From Phycisphaerae bacterium (GTDB taxonomy: Bacteria; Planctomycetota; Phycisphaerae; Tepidisphaerales; Tepidisphaeraceae): a stretch of 64,000 nucleotides of DNA. Numbering within the stretch: the stretch's first letter is position 1; every line of letters starts with the position of its first letter. Under the pieces are notes generated by a model, which ran no database searches, was not told the origin of the DNA, and was given only the letters and a program-made list of their open reading frames with translations. The DNA is taken from NCBI GenBank assembly GCA_025924315.1, contig JAICIO010000022.1, positions 1 through 64,000 on the forward strand, given 5' to 3'. The translations under genes were made by a program, and so were the position numbers. Positions 1 through 7,840 of this stretch are shown piece after piece.

Positions 1-474
1 CGCAGACCATGGGGCACCGCCGCCCTCGGCTGTGCTTCTGCGCCCCCACCGACCACACCCGAGGGCGGCTGTGCCACACAATTCCTAGCGCGCGGTGGGT
101 TCGTTTTTCATTTCTCCGTGTATGGTCAATGGCGGTAAACGGCGGTAAATATCCGTCAACTTTCGTAACCAGTTTCGCCTTTGAAGCATCAGCATCTCGC
201 ATCTCCTTGGCGTCTTGGCGCCTTGTCGGTTCAACATCCTTCCTCCCATACTCCGGCGCTGTTGCGCGATTGCGGACGATCGGCGCAACACCTACGCATC
301 CATTGCATTCAAATGCGGAAAACATTTCCGCGACGCGCGATTTCTCGTTTTTCATCCCTTGCGCGCTTTTCTCGAAAATGCGCAACACTCGTCGCGCCTC
401 GAAAAGTAAGATGCCCGATACCTCGTCGCGCGGCGGCGGGGCATTTCATTCCTCTGGGGGAATTTGGAGGCGTT
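1..474. other. Gene-free stretch with a hairpin and short repeats
   Basis: No convincing coding sequence was found. Positions 10-78 hold an inverted repeat built on GCCGCCCTCGGCTGTGC, the same family as 27456-27520. Around 206-229 an 8-bp word related to CTTGGCGT is iterated about three times. Near 130-150 GGCGGTAAA occurs twice. The remainder is the upstream region of the ACT-domain gene. Open frames here have no recognisable protein features. Confidence 0.5.
10..78. repeat. Inverted repeat, GCCCTCGGCTGTGC family, copy 1
   Basis: The left arm (about 10-35) and right arm (about 55-78) are imperfect reverse complements around a roughly 19-base loop. A second, cleaner copy lies at 27456-27520. 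It is likely a dispersed intergenic palindrome. Confidence 0.75.
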
Positions 475-975
475 ATGGCCGTGAGCATTTCGACCGTTGA
501 AGTATGGGCGGGGAATATCCAGGATCAGGCCGGCTCGCTCGCGGATGTGCTCGAGCGCATCGCGGGAACCGGAGCATCTGTGGACTGCGTCATCGCACGA
601 CGACATCCAGATCGGCCGGGCGCGGGCGACGTGTTCGTCTCCGGCGCGAAAGGCAAGAAGGCCCAGGACGCCGCCGGCAGTGCAGGCCTCCGCCGCGCCG
701 ACAACATCGCGACTTTGCGCATCGAAGGCTCCGACAAGCCCGGCCTCGGTTCGAAGATCACCCGCGCAATCGCGGATGCGGGCGTAAACATCCGCGGAGT
801 GAGCGCGATGACGCTGAACGGAAAATTCGTCGCGTACATTGGCTTCGACAACGCAGGCGACGCGGATCGCGCCAGCAAAGCGATCAAAGCCGCGGGCGTG
901 AATGGCGCTGCGAAAGGGCGAGCTCGCGCCGCCACAACACGACGACCCAGCGCGCGTCGCGGCGCGCGGAAATAA
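475..975 (+). CDS. Tandem ACT-domain protein
   Basis: A 166-residue cytoplasmic protein. The ATG at 475 was chosen because GGAGG lies four bases upstream and the tandem ACT homology begins there; the longer open frame upstream is not protein-like. Residues about 5-70 (start VEVWAGNIQDQAGSLADVL) and about 78-145 (ATLRIEGSDKPGLGSKIT) each show the ACT pattern, with a DxxGSL/DKPGLG turn before a helix. ACT domains usually bind amino acids or other small ligands and regulate metabolic enzymes; here there is no enzyme domain. The last 25 residues are an Arg/Ala/Thr-rich tail of unknown role. The gene ends just before a palindrome. The ligand is unknown. Confidence 0.8.
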   Translation: MAVSISTVEVWAGNIQDQAGSLADVLERIAGTGASVDCVIARRHPDRPGAGDVFVSGAKGKKAQDAAGSAGLRRADNIATLRIEGSDKPGLGSKITRAIADAGVNIRGVSAMTLNGKFVAYIGFDNAGDADRASKAIKAAGVNGAAKGRARAATTRRPSARRGARK

Positions 976-987
976 ATCCGCGCATGC

Positions 988-1058
988 GTAGGGTCCGCTT
1001 CAGCGGGCCGGTTACTCGATTCGAACGGAAATAACCGGTCCGCTAAAGCGGACCCTAC
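988..1058. repeat. GTAGGGTCCGCTTCAGCGG-family inverted repeat, copy 1
   Basis: Arms of about 28 bases read GTAGGGTCCGCTTCAGCGGG and, inverted, ATAACCGGTCCGCTAAAGCG, around a short variable loop. It sits between two convergent genes, where it could act as a bidirectional terminator. Other copies are at 10881, 10962, 14285, 29260 and 33689, with shorter relatives at 36270 and 37497. Confidence 0.9.
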
Positions 1059-1077
1059 AAGTTTCGCAACGACCGGA

Positions 1078-2079
1078 TTATTTCGCTCGTCCTTGTGCTC
1101 CGCCGACGGGAATGTCCAGCATCGTCTTGAGGCCCGGCGTCGTGCGCGGCATCACGCGGGACAGGTTCACGAGCGACGCGACCGTCGCGCTGTCGCCGGG
1201 CGTTGAGCCGGGGATCGTGAGCTTGAGCGGAACGGGTCCGCCGAGCTCGATCGTGTCGTGCGGCTCTTTCCAACCGACGGCCATGATCAAATCGAGATCG
1301 ATCGACAGGCCTTCGCCGCTCCACTTGGCGATGTTGTGCATTCCGCAGACCTGGCCGGGTTTGATCGCGCCGAGCAGCGATGGCATCTCGCGCTCCGCCA
1401 TCACCGGCTGAAGCGTGATCTTCACGTCTTCGGGCTTGGCGGTGCGACCCAGACCGTGCGCGACCATCGCGACCGATTCGCCGATGCCCATGTGGCCGAT
1501 CTTTCCTTCGCGGGCGAGGCCTTCAAAATGTTCCTTGGTCATCGTCGCGCCGACCTTCGCCTGCAGCGGCTGGCGACGGGTCGAGGCATCCACGCGGCGG
1601 GTGGCTTTCACGCTCGTCACCTGGTTCACCATCGACGAGAGCACGACCGGTAGGAAATCCATCACGAAGCCGGGGTTTACGCCGGTGCCTAGCAGGGCGA
1701 CATTGGCCGCCTTCGCTTCCGCGTCGATCTGCTTCGCCAAGTCCGCGCTGCGGAACGCCGGCCAGCTCATCTCTTCGCACGAGCTGACGACATGCAGCTT
1801 GAGCTTCATACATTCGCGAAGCGTGGGGGCGATTCTCTGAAAGAACGACGTCGTCGTCAGAATCGCGACGTCCGCGCCTGCCTTCGCGGCTTCGGCCAGC
1901 GACCCGACGACCTTCGGGCCGGCCGCGGCGCCTTTGCCTTCGATCTGGTCGATGGTTTTGCCGACCTTATTCGGATCCAGATCCACCAGGCCGGTCAGCA
2001 CCATGTCACGATTGGCCAGCACGGCGCGGGCGGAATTAATACCGATGGGGCCCATGCCCACGACGATCACGCGAAGCAT
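1078..2079 (-). CDS. DapB-like NAD(P)-dependent dehydrogenase
   Basis: A 333-residue protein with an N-terminal Rossmann fold (VIVVGMGPIGINSARAVL) and the overall layout of dihydrodipicolinate-reductase-like or 2,4-diaminopentanoate-dehydrogenase-like proteins. Recognisable elements are LVDLDPNKVGKT after beta 2, DVAILTTTSFF near the nicotinamide site, a VVSSCEEMSWP stretch and LLGTGVNPGFVMD. The C-terminal half would be the substrate/dimerisation domain. The substrate cannot be fixed from sequence; the lysine pathway is not specially suggested by neighbours, and lysA in this window is 50 kb away. It is convergent with the ACT gene across a palindrome. Confidence 0.75.
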   Translation of the reverse strand: MLRVIVVGMGPIGINSARAVLANRDMVLTGLVDLDPNKVGKTIDQIEGKGAAAGPKVVGSLAEAAKAGADVAILTTTSFFQRIAPTLRECMKLKLHVVSSCEEMSWPAFRSADLAKQIDAEAKAANVALLGTGVNPGFVMDFLPVVLSSMVNQVTSVKATRRVDASTRRQPLQAKVGATMTKEHFEGLAREGKIGHMGIGESVAMVAHGLGRTAKPEDVKITLQPVMAEREMPSLLGAIKPGQVCGMHNIAKWSGEGLSIDLDLIMAVGWKEPHDTIELGGPVPLKLTIPGSTPGDSATVASLVNLSRVMPRTTPGLKTMLDIPVGGAQGRAK

Positions 2080-2109
2080 TGCAAACCTCTTTCGACAGGG
2101 TGTGTGAAC

Positions 2110-2145
2110 TGTTTTATGCCGCGGGCCGTTAGCCCGTGCCGACGT
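2110..2145. repeat. Short palindrome GCGGGCCGTTAGCCCGTGC
   Basis: An imperfect palindrome of a kind that recurs in planctomycete intergenic regions. It lies between divergent genes, upstream of the TlpA-like gene. Only one copy was seen in this window. Confidence 0.4.
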
Positions 2146-2290
2146 GGCCTCGCACGGCTCAAAACGGCCGTGTCACGAACGAACGATCTGACGCTCGAAG
2201 ACCAAAAATCGAGCGAGCATCTTATATATTTCAGTTCCGGTTGCCAGTAGCGCCGTCCGTATCTCTTCATCCAGATAAAATGGAGGCACG

Positions 2291-3610
2291 ATGCGTCGAA
2301 GCATGCCGATACTGGTCGCCTTGCTGGCATTTGCAGGCATTTGCCGCGGGGGGGAACTGCCGAAATATCAGCTCAAAACGGGCCTGGAAATCAAATACGA
2401 AGGGAACGACATCTTCAAATTCGACGGCGGGCGATTTGACACGGAAACGAAGGCGACCTTCTGGATCACGAAAACGAATGCGGACGGCTCGGCGCACGTC
2501 GTTTACCGCCGCAGTCAGTTGAGCAAAGACAACCGGTTCAAATCCGATGAGAAGCCGCGGATCAATTTCGGCATGTTCGATGTAACACCCGACGGCAAAG
2601 TCAGCATCGATCCCTCGAGCGCGATGATGTTTGATCCGGCGTCGTACTTCCCGCGCCTCCCCTCGACCGCCGCGGAGATGACGAAGTGGAGCGACCACAG
2701 TGATGTGACGCAGACCGACACGGCTTTCAGGGCGCTGAAGGACGACGAGAAGACCTTCGAATTCTCGGTGATCCCCAGTCGAATCTACGACCAGATCTAC
2801 GGCATCGGGACGAAGTTCGATGCGGTCTTCGATCGCGATCGAGGGTTGTTGACGACGGTTCATTCGCAGGTCAGCCAGACATACGGTTTCAACGGACAGG
2901 GCAGCGGGATGATGGCGCTGAAATCTGCCGAAATGAAAAACCCCGCGATGATTGCGCAACTGTCCAAGGAAACGGATGCGCTCTTTGCACTGACCAAGGA
3001 GCGGATTGATTCCGGCTACGATCCGAAAGAGATCGAAACGCAATCGAATAAACTCGAAGCTGATTTACGCGCGTTGATCCTAACCCTCACTCTCACCGAG
3101 ACGAAGCAATTCGCACAGGATCAGCTCGATTCGATGACGCGCGAACGGGATTGGTTGATCGACGGGGCGAAAGCGCAGGCCAGCGTGAAAGCGTTACCGC
3201 CAGCGGATTGGACCGCGAAGGATCTCGACGGCAAAGACTATGCCCTCAAAGACTATCGCGGAAAGGTCGTGCTTCTGGATTACTGGTATCGCGGCTGCGG
3301 ATGGTGCATGCGCGCGATGCCGCAGGTGAAGGAAGTCGCGGAGAAGTACAAGGACAAAGGCGTCGTTGTGCTCGGCATGAACACTGATGAGAATGTTTCG
3401 GATGCGAAGTTTGTCGTCGATGCGATGAAGCTGAATTATCCCGTGCTGCGGGCGAAGGATCTGGTCGAGACGTACAAGGTGAACAGCTTCGGCTTCCCGA
3501 CGCTGATCGTGATCGATCAAACCGGCGTCGTGAAGGCGATGCACATCGGCTACAGCCCGACTCTGAAGGACGATCTGTCGAAAATCATCGATGGATTGCT
3601 CAAAAGCTAA
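2291..3610 (+). CDS. TlpA-like thioredoxin-domain protein
   Basis: A 439-residue exported protein. The ATG at 2291 has GGAGG four bases upstream and begins a signal peptide (MRRSMPILVALLAFAGICRG). Residues about 20-300 form a large domain of unknown function. From about residue 305 a TlpA/ResA-type thioredoxin domain follows, starting at WTAKDLDGKDYALKDYRGKV. The active site is CGWC at residues 336-339, and the cis-proline loop is SFGFPTLIVI. Such proteins carry out thiol-disulfide exchange outside the cytoplasm. The N-terminal domain might bind a partner or substrate. A TATATAT box near 2223 may be part of the promoter. The gene stands alone. Confidence 0.85.
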   Translation: MRRSMPILVALLAFAGICRGGELPKYQLKTGLEIKYEGNDIFKFDGGRFDTETKATFWITKTNADGSAHVVYRRSQLSKDNRFKSDEKPRINFGMFDVTPDGKVSIDPSSAMMFDPASYFPRLPSTAAEMTKWSDHSDVTQTDTAFRALKDDEKTFEFSVIPSRIYDQIYGIGTKFDAVFDRDRGLLTTVHSQVSQTYGFNGQGSGMMALKSAEMKNPAMIAQLSKETDALFALTKERIDSGYDPKEIETQSNKLEADLRALILTLTLTETKQFAQDQLDSMTRERDWLIDGAKAQASVKALPPADWTAKDLDGKDYALKDYRGKVVLLDYWYRGCGWCMRAMPQVKEVAEKYKDKGVVVLGMNTDENVSDAKFVVDAMKLNYPVLRAKDLVETYKVNSFGFPTLIVIDQTGVVKAMHIGYSPTLKDDLSKIIDGLLKS

Positions 3611-3689
3611 ATCGTGGCGAGGGCCTATTTCCCGCGCACCCCGCGTAGGCCGCCGACCGAGGGGAAGATTGCCACGCCACATCGTGATG

Positions 3690-3720
3690 AAAAAAGAAAG
3701 CACGGGTCGGAACCCGTGCT
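3690..3720 (-). terminator. Rho-independent terminator of the PEP-CTERM gene
   Basis: On the minus strand AGCACGGG is paired with CCCGTGCT around a six-base loop and is followed by a T-rich run (TTCTTTTTT). It lies 27 bases past the minus-strand stop at 3747. The palindrome would also face the convergent TlpA-like gene. Confidence 0.7.
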
Positions 3721-3746
3721 ACTTCGCTGCCAACTGAAGTTTCGTG

Positions 3747-4439
3747 TTAAGTCGTTTTGCGCGAGCGTCGCAGCAGGAACATCGCGCCGCCGAAGGCCAG
3801 CAATCCAACGCTTGTTGGTTCCGGAACGATGATGCCGATCAGCACATCCGCGCCGACGACCTTCTTGTCGATTTCCGCGCTGCTGTTCGGACCCGACTGC
3901 GTCTGGAGAATGTTGTTCATCACAACCTGCACCTTCGTCCAGCCCGGCGGGAAGAGCACTTGGCTGCTGCCGGTCCACAAGCCGTTCGCGGCGGTGGTGG
4001 TGCCGAGTGGGAACGACGGGTTCGTGTGCAGGGTGTCGGATTTGAATGCGAACTGGTTGAGGTTCGTCACGAAGAGCGCGCCCTGTGCATTCACCGTGCC
4101 GATGCCGAGGATCGCGTAATCGCCCGCTTCGCTGATTGTGATGCCCTGGATCGTTTGATTGGGCTTGGCCGTCAGCGTGAACGAGAGTCGATCGCTCGTG
4201 TTCGCGGACGCGCCGTTGGAGCTTTGCGCCTGGAACGCCGAGGGGAAAAATTCGAACGTCGTGCCGGCGATGTTGGGGCTGCCGAACAGGCCGTTATCGG
4301 ATTGGCCGTTGGAGTAATCGAAGAAGGGCGTCGAGCCGCTGGGCTGACTCCACGGAACTGGTGCCGCCGACGCAGCAAATGCGCCCAGCGAAGCCACCCC
4401 GATCATGCACTTTCGGATCCATCCGGTGAAACTACGCAT
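3747..4439 (-). CDS. PEP-CTERM sorting-domain protein
   Basis: A 230-residue secreted protein. The start at 4439 (MRSFTGWIRK) follows a GGGAGAG site at good spacing; in-frame ATGs further upstream lack one. A signal peptide ends near AASAAP. The C-terminus is VPEPTSVGLLAFGGAMFLLRRSR: the PEP motif, a hydrophobic helix and an arginine-rich end, the signature recognised by exosortase/PEP-CTERM sorting. The middle is probably beta-rich, with Asn/Thr/Ser-rich stretches, and has no assigned function. No exosortase gene occurs in the window. It is likely a surface-anchored or envelope protein. Confidence 0.88.
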   Translation of the reverse strand: MRSFTGWIRKCMIGVASLGAFAASAAPVPWSQPSGSTPFFDYSNGQSDNGLFGSPNIAGTTFEFFPSAFQAQSSNGASANTSDRLSFTLTAKPNQTIQGITISEAGDYAILGIGTVNAQGALFVTNLNQFAFKSDTLHTNPSFPLGTTTAANGLWTGSSQVLFPPGWTKVQVVMNNILQTQSGPNSSAEIDKKVVGADVLIGIIVPEPTSVGLLAFGGAMFLLRRSRKTT

Positions 4440-4756
4440 TGGCATCTCTCCCGCTCCAAACAAATCGATCAGCCGAGGTCACAGACCCCCGTGACATGTC
4501 CCACGCAAATGTAGTCGGAGTTGGCGGTCCTGCAAGTGAAAAAATTTCTCTATCTTCGGATCGAGCAAGAATTAAGCAGGAATTAACACTCGTGGACGCC
4601 GATTAGCTAAGATGGTTAAAAGAGGGTGATTGTTCGGACGTTCGCCAAAGCGGGGGAATTTCCCGTCGAAGGTTGCAAGGCAATCAGCCGAATACATGAA
4701 CAGGAGCTTTTCGCACCGTCGCGCTGGCGGTGCGCCTGGCCCAGAAAGTACCTGAC
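4440..4756. other. Divergent intergenic region with a small hairpin
   Basis: 317 bases between the PEP-CTERM gene and the GH15 gene, presumably holding both promoters. A perfect 7-base stem (CGCACCG/CGGTGCG, 4712-4734) sits just ahead of the GH15 start. No strong -35/-10 pair was recognised and no further gene is visible. Confidence 0.4.
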
Positions 4757-7186
4757 ATGCCACGTGATATTCCGGTTGGCAACGGACGGCTGCTCGTCAC
4801 GTTCGACCATCAGTACCAGATCCGCGACGTGTATTACCCGCACGTCGGCCAGGAGAATCACGCCGGCGCCGGGCCTTGCCGATTCGGCGTCTACACCGAC
4901 GTTCCCGGCAAGGGCACGGAGAAACTTTCCTGGACGAACGATTCGCACTGGACGATTCACCAGCGCTATTTGCGCGACACGCTCACGACGAGCGTTTCAC
5001 TCGAGAACAAAGAACTGAGGCTCGCGCTCTATTGCAATGACACGGTCGATTTCCATCGGCCGATTCACGTTCGCAAAATCAAAATCAAAAATCTCGCCAA
5101 CGCCGAACGCACCGTGCGCCTGATGCATCATCAGGACTTCAACATGTTCGGCACGAAGATTGGCGACACCGCTTACTTCGATCCTGAACTCCGTTCGATG
5201 GTTCACTATCGCGGAAAGCGATACATGATGATGACGTGGTTCGCTTCGGGCGAGCAGCGCATCGATGAATACGCGACCGGCACTTCAGGATTTCACGGCG
5301 CCGAAGGCACGTGGCGCGACGCCGAAGATGGACACCTGCAGGGCAACCCAATCGCGCAGGGCGCGGTTGACAGCACGATGGCGCTGCATGCATCTGTGCC
5401 GGCCGAGGGCGAGAAAATCGTTTACATGGCGATGATCGCCGCGGAGTCGCGCGAAGAATTGATCGAGCTGCACAAGTGGCTGATGAAGATCTCGCCGCAG
5501 GGCGTGCTGGATCGAACGACGAGCTACTGGCGCCTCTGGGTCGGCGGAACAAATATCAACTTCGGCAATCTTTCGCCGAAGTTTGTGGATCTGTTCAAGC
5601 GCTCGCTGCTGGTGGTGCGCACGCAGATCGACAACGAAGGCGCGATCATCGCGGCCAATGACAGCGACATCATGCAGTTCTCGCGCGACACCTATTCTTA
5701 TATGTGGCCGCGCGATGGCGCTTTGGTTGCAGACTCACTGGATCTCGCCGGATTTCCCGACATCGCGCGATCGTTCTACTCGTTCTGTCAGCGGACGATT
5801 ACCGACGAAGGCTACTTCTATCACAAGTACAACCCGGACGGCTCACCGGCCTCTTCGTGGCATCCGTGGGTGCTGAAGGGCAACCGGTCGATGCCGATCC
5901 AGGAAGACGAAACGGCGCTGGTCGTATGGGCGCTGTGGCGGCATTACTACCGCTATCGCGACATCGAATTCATCCGCCCGCTGTGGGTGGACGTCGTGCA
6001 AAAGGCCGCGGATTTCATGGTGAAATACCGCGATCCGCGCACGGGTCTGCCCCTGCCGAGTTACGACCTGTGGGAAGAGCGGTGGGGCGTGCACGCGTTC
6101 ACCGTCGCGACGGTTTACGGCGGGCTAAAAGCCGCGCGCAACTTCGCGGTTTGCTTCGGCGACCGCGCCAAGGCCGAGATCTACAACAAGGCGGCCGAGG
6201 AAATTCGCGCCGGCGCGGCGCGGCACATGTACAGCGACAAGCTCGGCCGATTCGTGCGTCGTCTCGTTCCGCGCGATATGCCGACTCCGCCGGACGAACC
6301 GAATTACGAAGAGACGTCGAAACTCGTCACCGAAGAGATCTACGAAGTCGATGAGACGATCGACGCGTCGCTCTACGCGATCTACAAGTTCCACCTTTTC
6401 GACGCCGACGACGCGCGCGTCGAAGCGACGATGAAGGCGGTCGAAGACAAGCTGTGGATCAAAACGCGCGTCGGCGGGGTCGCGCGATACGAGAACGATT
6501 ACTATCACCGCATCAGCAACGACATTCAGGCAGTGCCCGGCAATCCGTGGTTCATCTGCACGCTGTGGCTCGCGGATTATTTCATCACGAAAGCGCAGTC
6601 GCCGGCGGATTTGAAAATGGCGCTGCCGATCTTCGAATGGACGGCGAATCACGCGCTGGAATCCGGTGTACTTGCGGAGCAGGTCAACCCGTACACGAAT
6701 GCGCCGATCAGCGTCAGCCCATTGACCTGGAGCCACGCGACGGTGGTCAGTACCGCCATCAAGTACCTCGAGAAACTCGAGCAACTGCAAGTCTGCAACA
6801 GCTGCAACCAACCAATCTTCAGATTGCGTCGCCCCGGCCCCGTGGAAGTCCGCAGCCAGGCCCACTTCGATCGCCACGACGCCGGCTTCGATCACAGCCA
6901 TTCCCGCGAGACCACGAGCGCCGTCGGCAAGTTCACCAAGGACGATCCGAAATCGAAACAAACCGTTCGCGCCACGCTTGCGATCGACACGAGAGACTGC
7001 ATCGGCTGCGAAGTCTGCATCGCGCATTGCGATAAAGGCGTGCTCAAACCGGTGGACGGCAAAGCCCTCATCGACCTCCGCCAACTCAACAAGTGCGACT
7101 TGGACGGCGAATGCGTCGAAGTCTGCCCGACCGACGTCGTGACGTTAAGAGTCCAACCCCTAAGCGACGCCGACGCCGCGGCGTAG
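4757..7186 (+). CDS. GH15 glucoamylase-like enzyme fused to a ferredoxin domain
   Basis: About 809 residues from ATG 4757; a GTG at 4730 is also possible, but homology starts at IPVGNGRLLVTFDH. Residues 1-260 match the N-terminal beta-sandwich of bacterial GH15 enzymes (YYPHVGQENH). Residues 270-670 form the (alpha/alpha)6 barrel (YSYMWPRDGAL). Candidate catalytic glutamates lie in DLWEERWG (about 439) and VLAEQVNP (about 640). The substrate is probably an alpha-glucan or alpha-glucoside. A linker with CNSC (680-683) and several histidines follows. A ferredoxin-like domain then has Cys748, 751, 754 and 758, and Cys780, Asp783, Cys786 and Cys790 before Pro. Asp783 replaces the second cysteine of the second motif. 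There is no signal peptide, so it is probably cytoplasmic. A redox domain on a glycosidase is unusual. Confidence 0.85.
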   Translation: MPRDIPVGNGRLLVTFDHQYQIRDVYYPHVGQENHAGAGPCRFGVYTDVPGKGTEKLSWTNDSHWTIHQRYLRDTLTTSVSLENKELRLALYCNDTVDFHRPIHVRKIKIKNLANAERTVRLMHHQDFNMFGTKIGDTAYFDPELRSMVHYRGKRYMMMTWFASGEQRIDEYATGTSGFHGAEGTWRDAEDGHLQGNPIAQGAVDSTMALHASVPAEGEKIVYMAMIAAESREELIELHKWLMKISPQGVLDRTTSYWRLWVGGTNINFGNLSPKFVDLFKRSLLVVRTQIDNEGAIIAANDSDIMQFSRDTYSYMWPRDGALVADSLDLAGFPDIARSFYSFCQRTITDEGYFYHKYNPDGSPASSWHPWVLKGNRSMPIQEDETALVVWALWRHYYRYRDIEFIRPLWVDVVQKAADFMVKYRDPRTGLPLPSYDLWEERWGVHAFTVATVYGGLKAARNFAVCFGDRAKAEIYNKAAEEIRAGAARHMYSDKLGRFVRRLVPRDMPTPPDEPNYEETSKLVTEEIYEVDETIDASLYAIYKFHLFDADDARVEATMKAVEDKLWIKTRVGGVARYENDYYHRISNDIQAVPGNPWFICTLWLADYFITKAQSPADLKMALPIFEWTANHALESGVLAEQVNPYTNAPISVSPLTWSHATVVSTAIKYLEKLEQLQVCNSCNQPIFRLRRPGPVEVRSQAHFDRHDAGFDHSHSRETTSAVGKFTKDDPKSKQTVRATLAIDTRDCIGCEVCIAHCDKGVLKPVDGKALIDLRQLNKCDLDGECVEVCPTDVVTLRVQPLSDADAAA

Positions 7187-7189
7187 CGA

Positions 7190-7495
7190 TTATGGCCATT
7201 GCTTCTGTCGACCGTGGCGAATCGTGAGGATTCGTACGGCGGCCTGCTCTTCGATAACTCGATAAATGACGCGATAGGGTGGGACTGGCATCAGGCGCAC
7301 CTCGAACGGCAGGGGCTTGCCGCGGCGATCAACGGCGTAACGATGAGGAAAACGATCGAGCGACTCGCACTCGGTGTAGATTTGATCGACCATTCGAGCC
7401 GCGTTTTCGACCGAATCGCGCGAGATGAATTCGAAGATCCGTTCGAGATCCCCCAGTGCTTCCGGAGAAAGAATGACGTGATATCGATCAGCCAT
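7190..7495 (-). CDS. RelE/ParE-family toxin
   Basis: A 101-residue protein of the ParE/RelE superfamily. It begins YHVILSPEALGDLERIFEFI, typical of the first strand and helices of ParE, and ends with YRVIYRVIEEQAAVRILTIRHGRQ, the conserved C-terminal sheet and basic end. It overlaps the upstream antitoxin gene by eight bases, as is normal for a translationally coupled type II toxin-antitoxin operon. ParE toxins poison DNA gyrase and RelE toxins cleave mRNA; this one looks closer to ParE because its partner is ParD-like. It ends only three bases from the convergent GH15 stop codon. Confidence 0.88.
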   Translation of the reverse strand: MADRYHVILSPEALGDLERIFEFISRDSVENAARMVDQIYTECESLDRFPHRYAVDRRGKPLPFEVRLMPVPPYRVIYRVIEEQAAVRILTIRHGRQKQWP

Positions 7496-7757
7496 TCGCG
7501 TGCTTTAGGATGTGGCTATTCTTCGTGCGGAATTCGGCAGCAACCTCGGAAAGTTCCCGTCCCTCACCCCGTTCGATTTGCCGATCCCCACGTTGAATCG
7601 CTGCCAGGGTTTCAGCGTCGAATGGCTCATTCGTGTCGTCAACCATCAGTCGCATCAACGCCGCCTCGATCACCTCGGAAGGTGACGCGAAATTGCCCTG
7701 TTTGATCTGGTCCTCCACGTATTTGCGTACCGAGGGGTGTTTTAAAACCACATCCAT
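7488..7757 (-). CDS. ParD-like antitoxin
   Basis: An 89-residue protein starting at 7757 (MDVVLKHPSVRKYVEDQIKQ). The start is supported by AGGTGG about seven bases upstream; longer frames are not protein-like. The N-terminal half resembles a ribbon-helix-helix DNA-binding domain (VEDQIKQGNFASPSEVIEAAL, the usual ParD pattern). The acidic/charged C-terminal half would wrap the toxin. It is expected to repress its own promoter in the 80-base gap before the divergent GH127-like gene. It is followed by the toxin with an eight-base overlap. Confidence 0.87.
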   Translation of the reverse strand: MDVVLKHPSVRKYVEDQIKQGNFASPSEVIEAALMRLMVDDTNEPFDAETLAAIQRGDRQIERGEGRELSEVAAEFRTKNSHILKHANG

Positions 7758-7840
7758 AGTCAGACCACCTTTGATCTGCATTATACAGGGGACACGATGT
7801 CGCTGGCGAAGTTTTTTCTGTGATTCGTGATGCTCATGGT

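Noticed and set aside
181-975. A 264-residue frame extending upstream of the ACT gene
   Set aside because: The extra 98 residues have no protein-like pattern, and ATG 475 has a good GGAGG site.
1078-2079. Assignment as dapB of the lysine pathway
   Set aside because: The chain is longer than DapB and its best resemblance is to diaminopentanoate-dehydrogenase-like proteins; lysA is 50 kb away and no other dap gene is near.
6125-7084. A long minus-strand frame opposite the GH15-ferredoxin gene
   Set aside because: It is a shadow of the high-GC coding strand; its translation is Arg/Asp/Val-rich with no recognisable domain.
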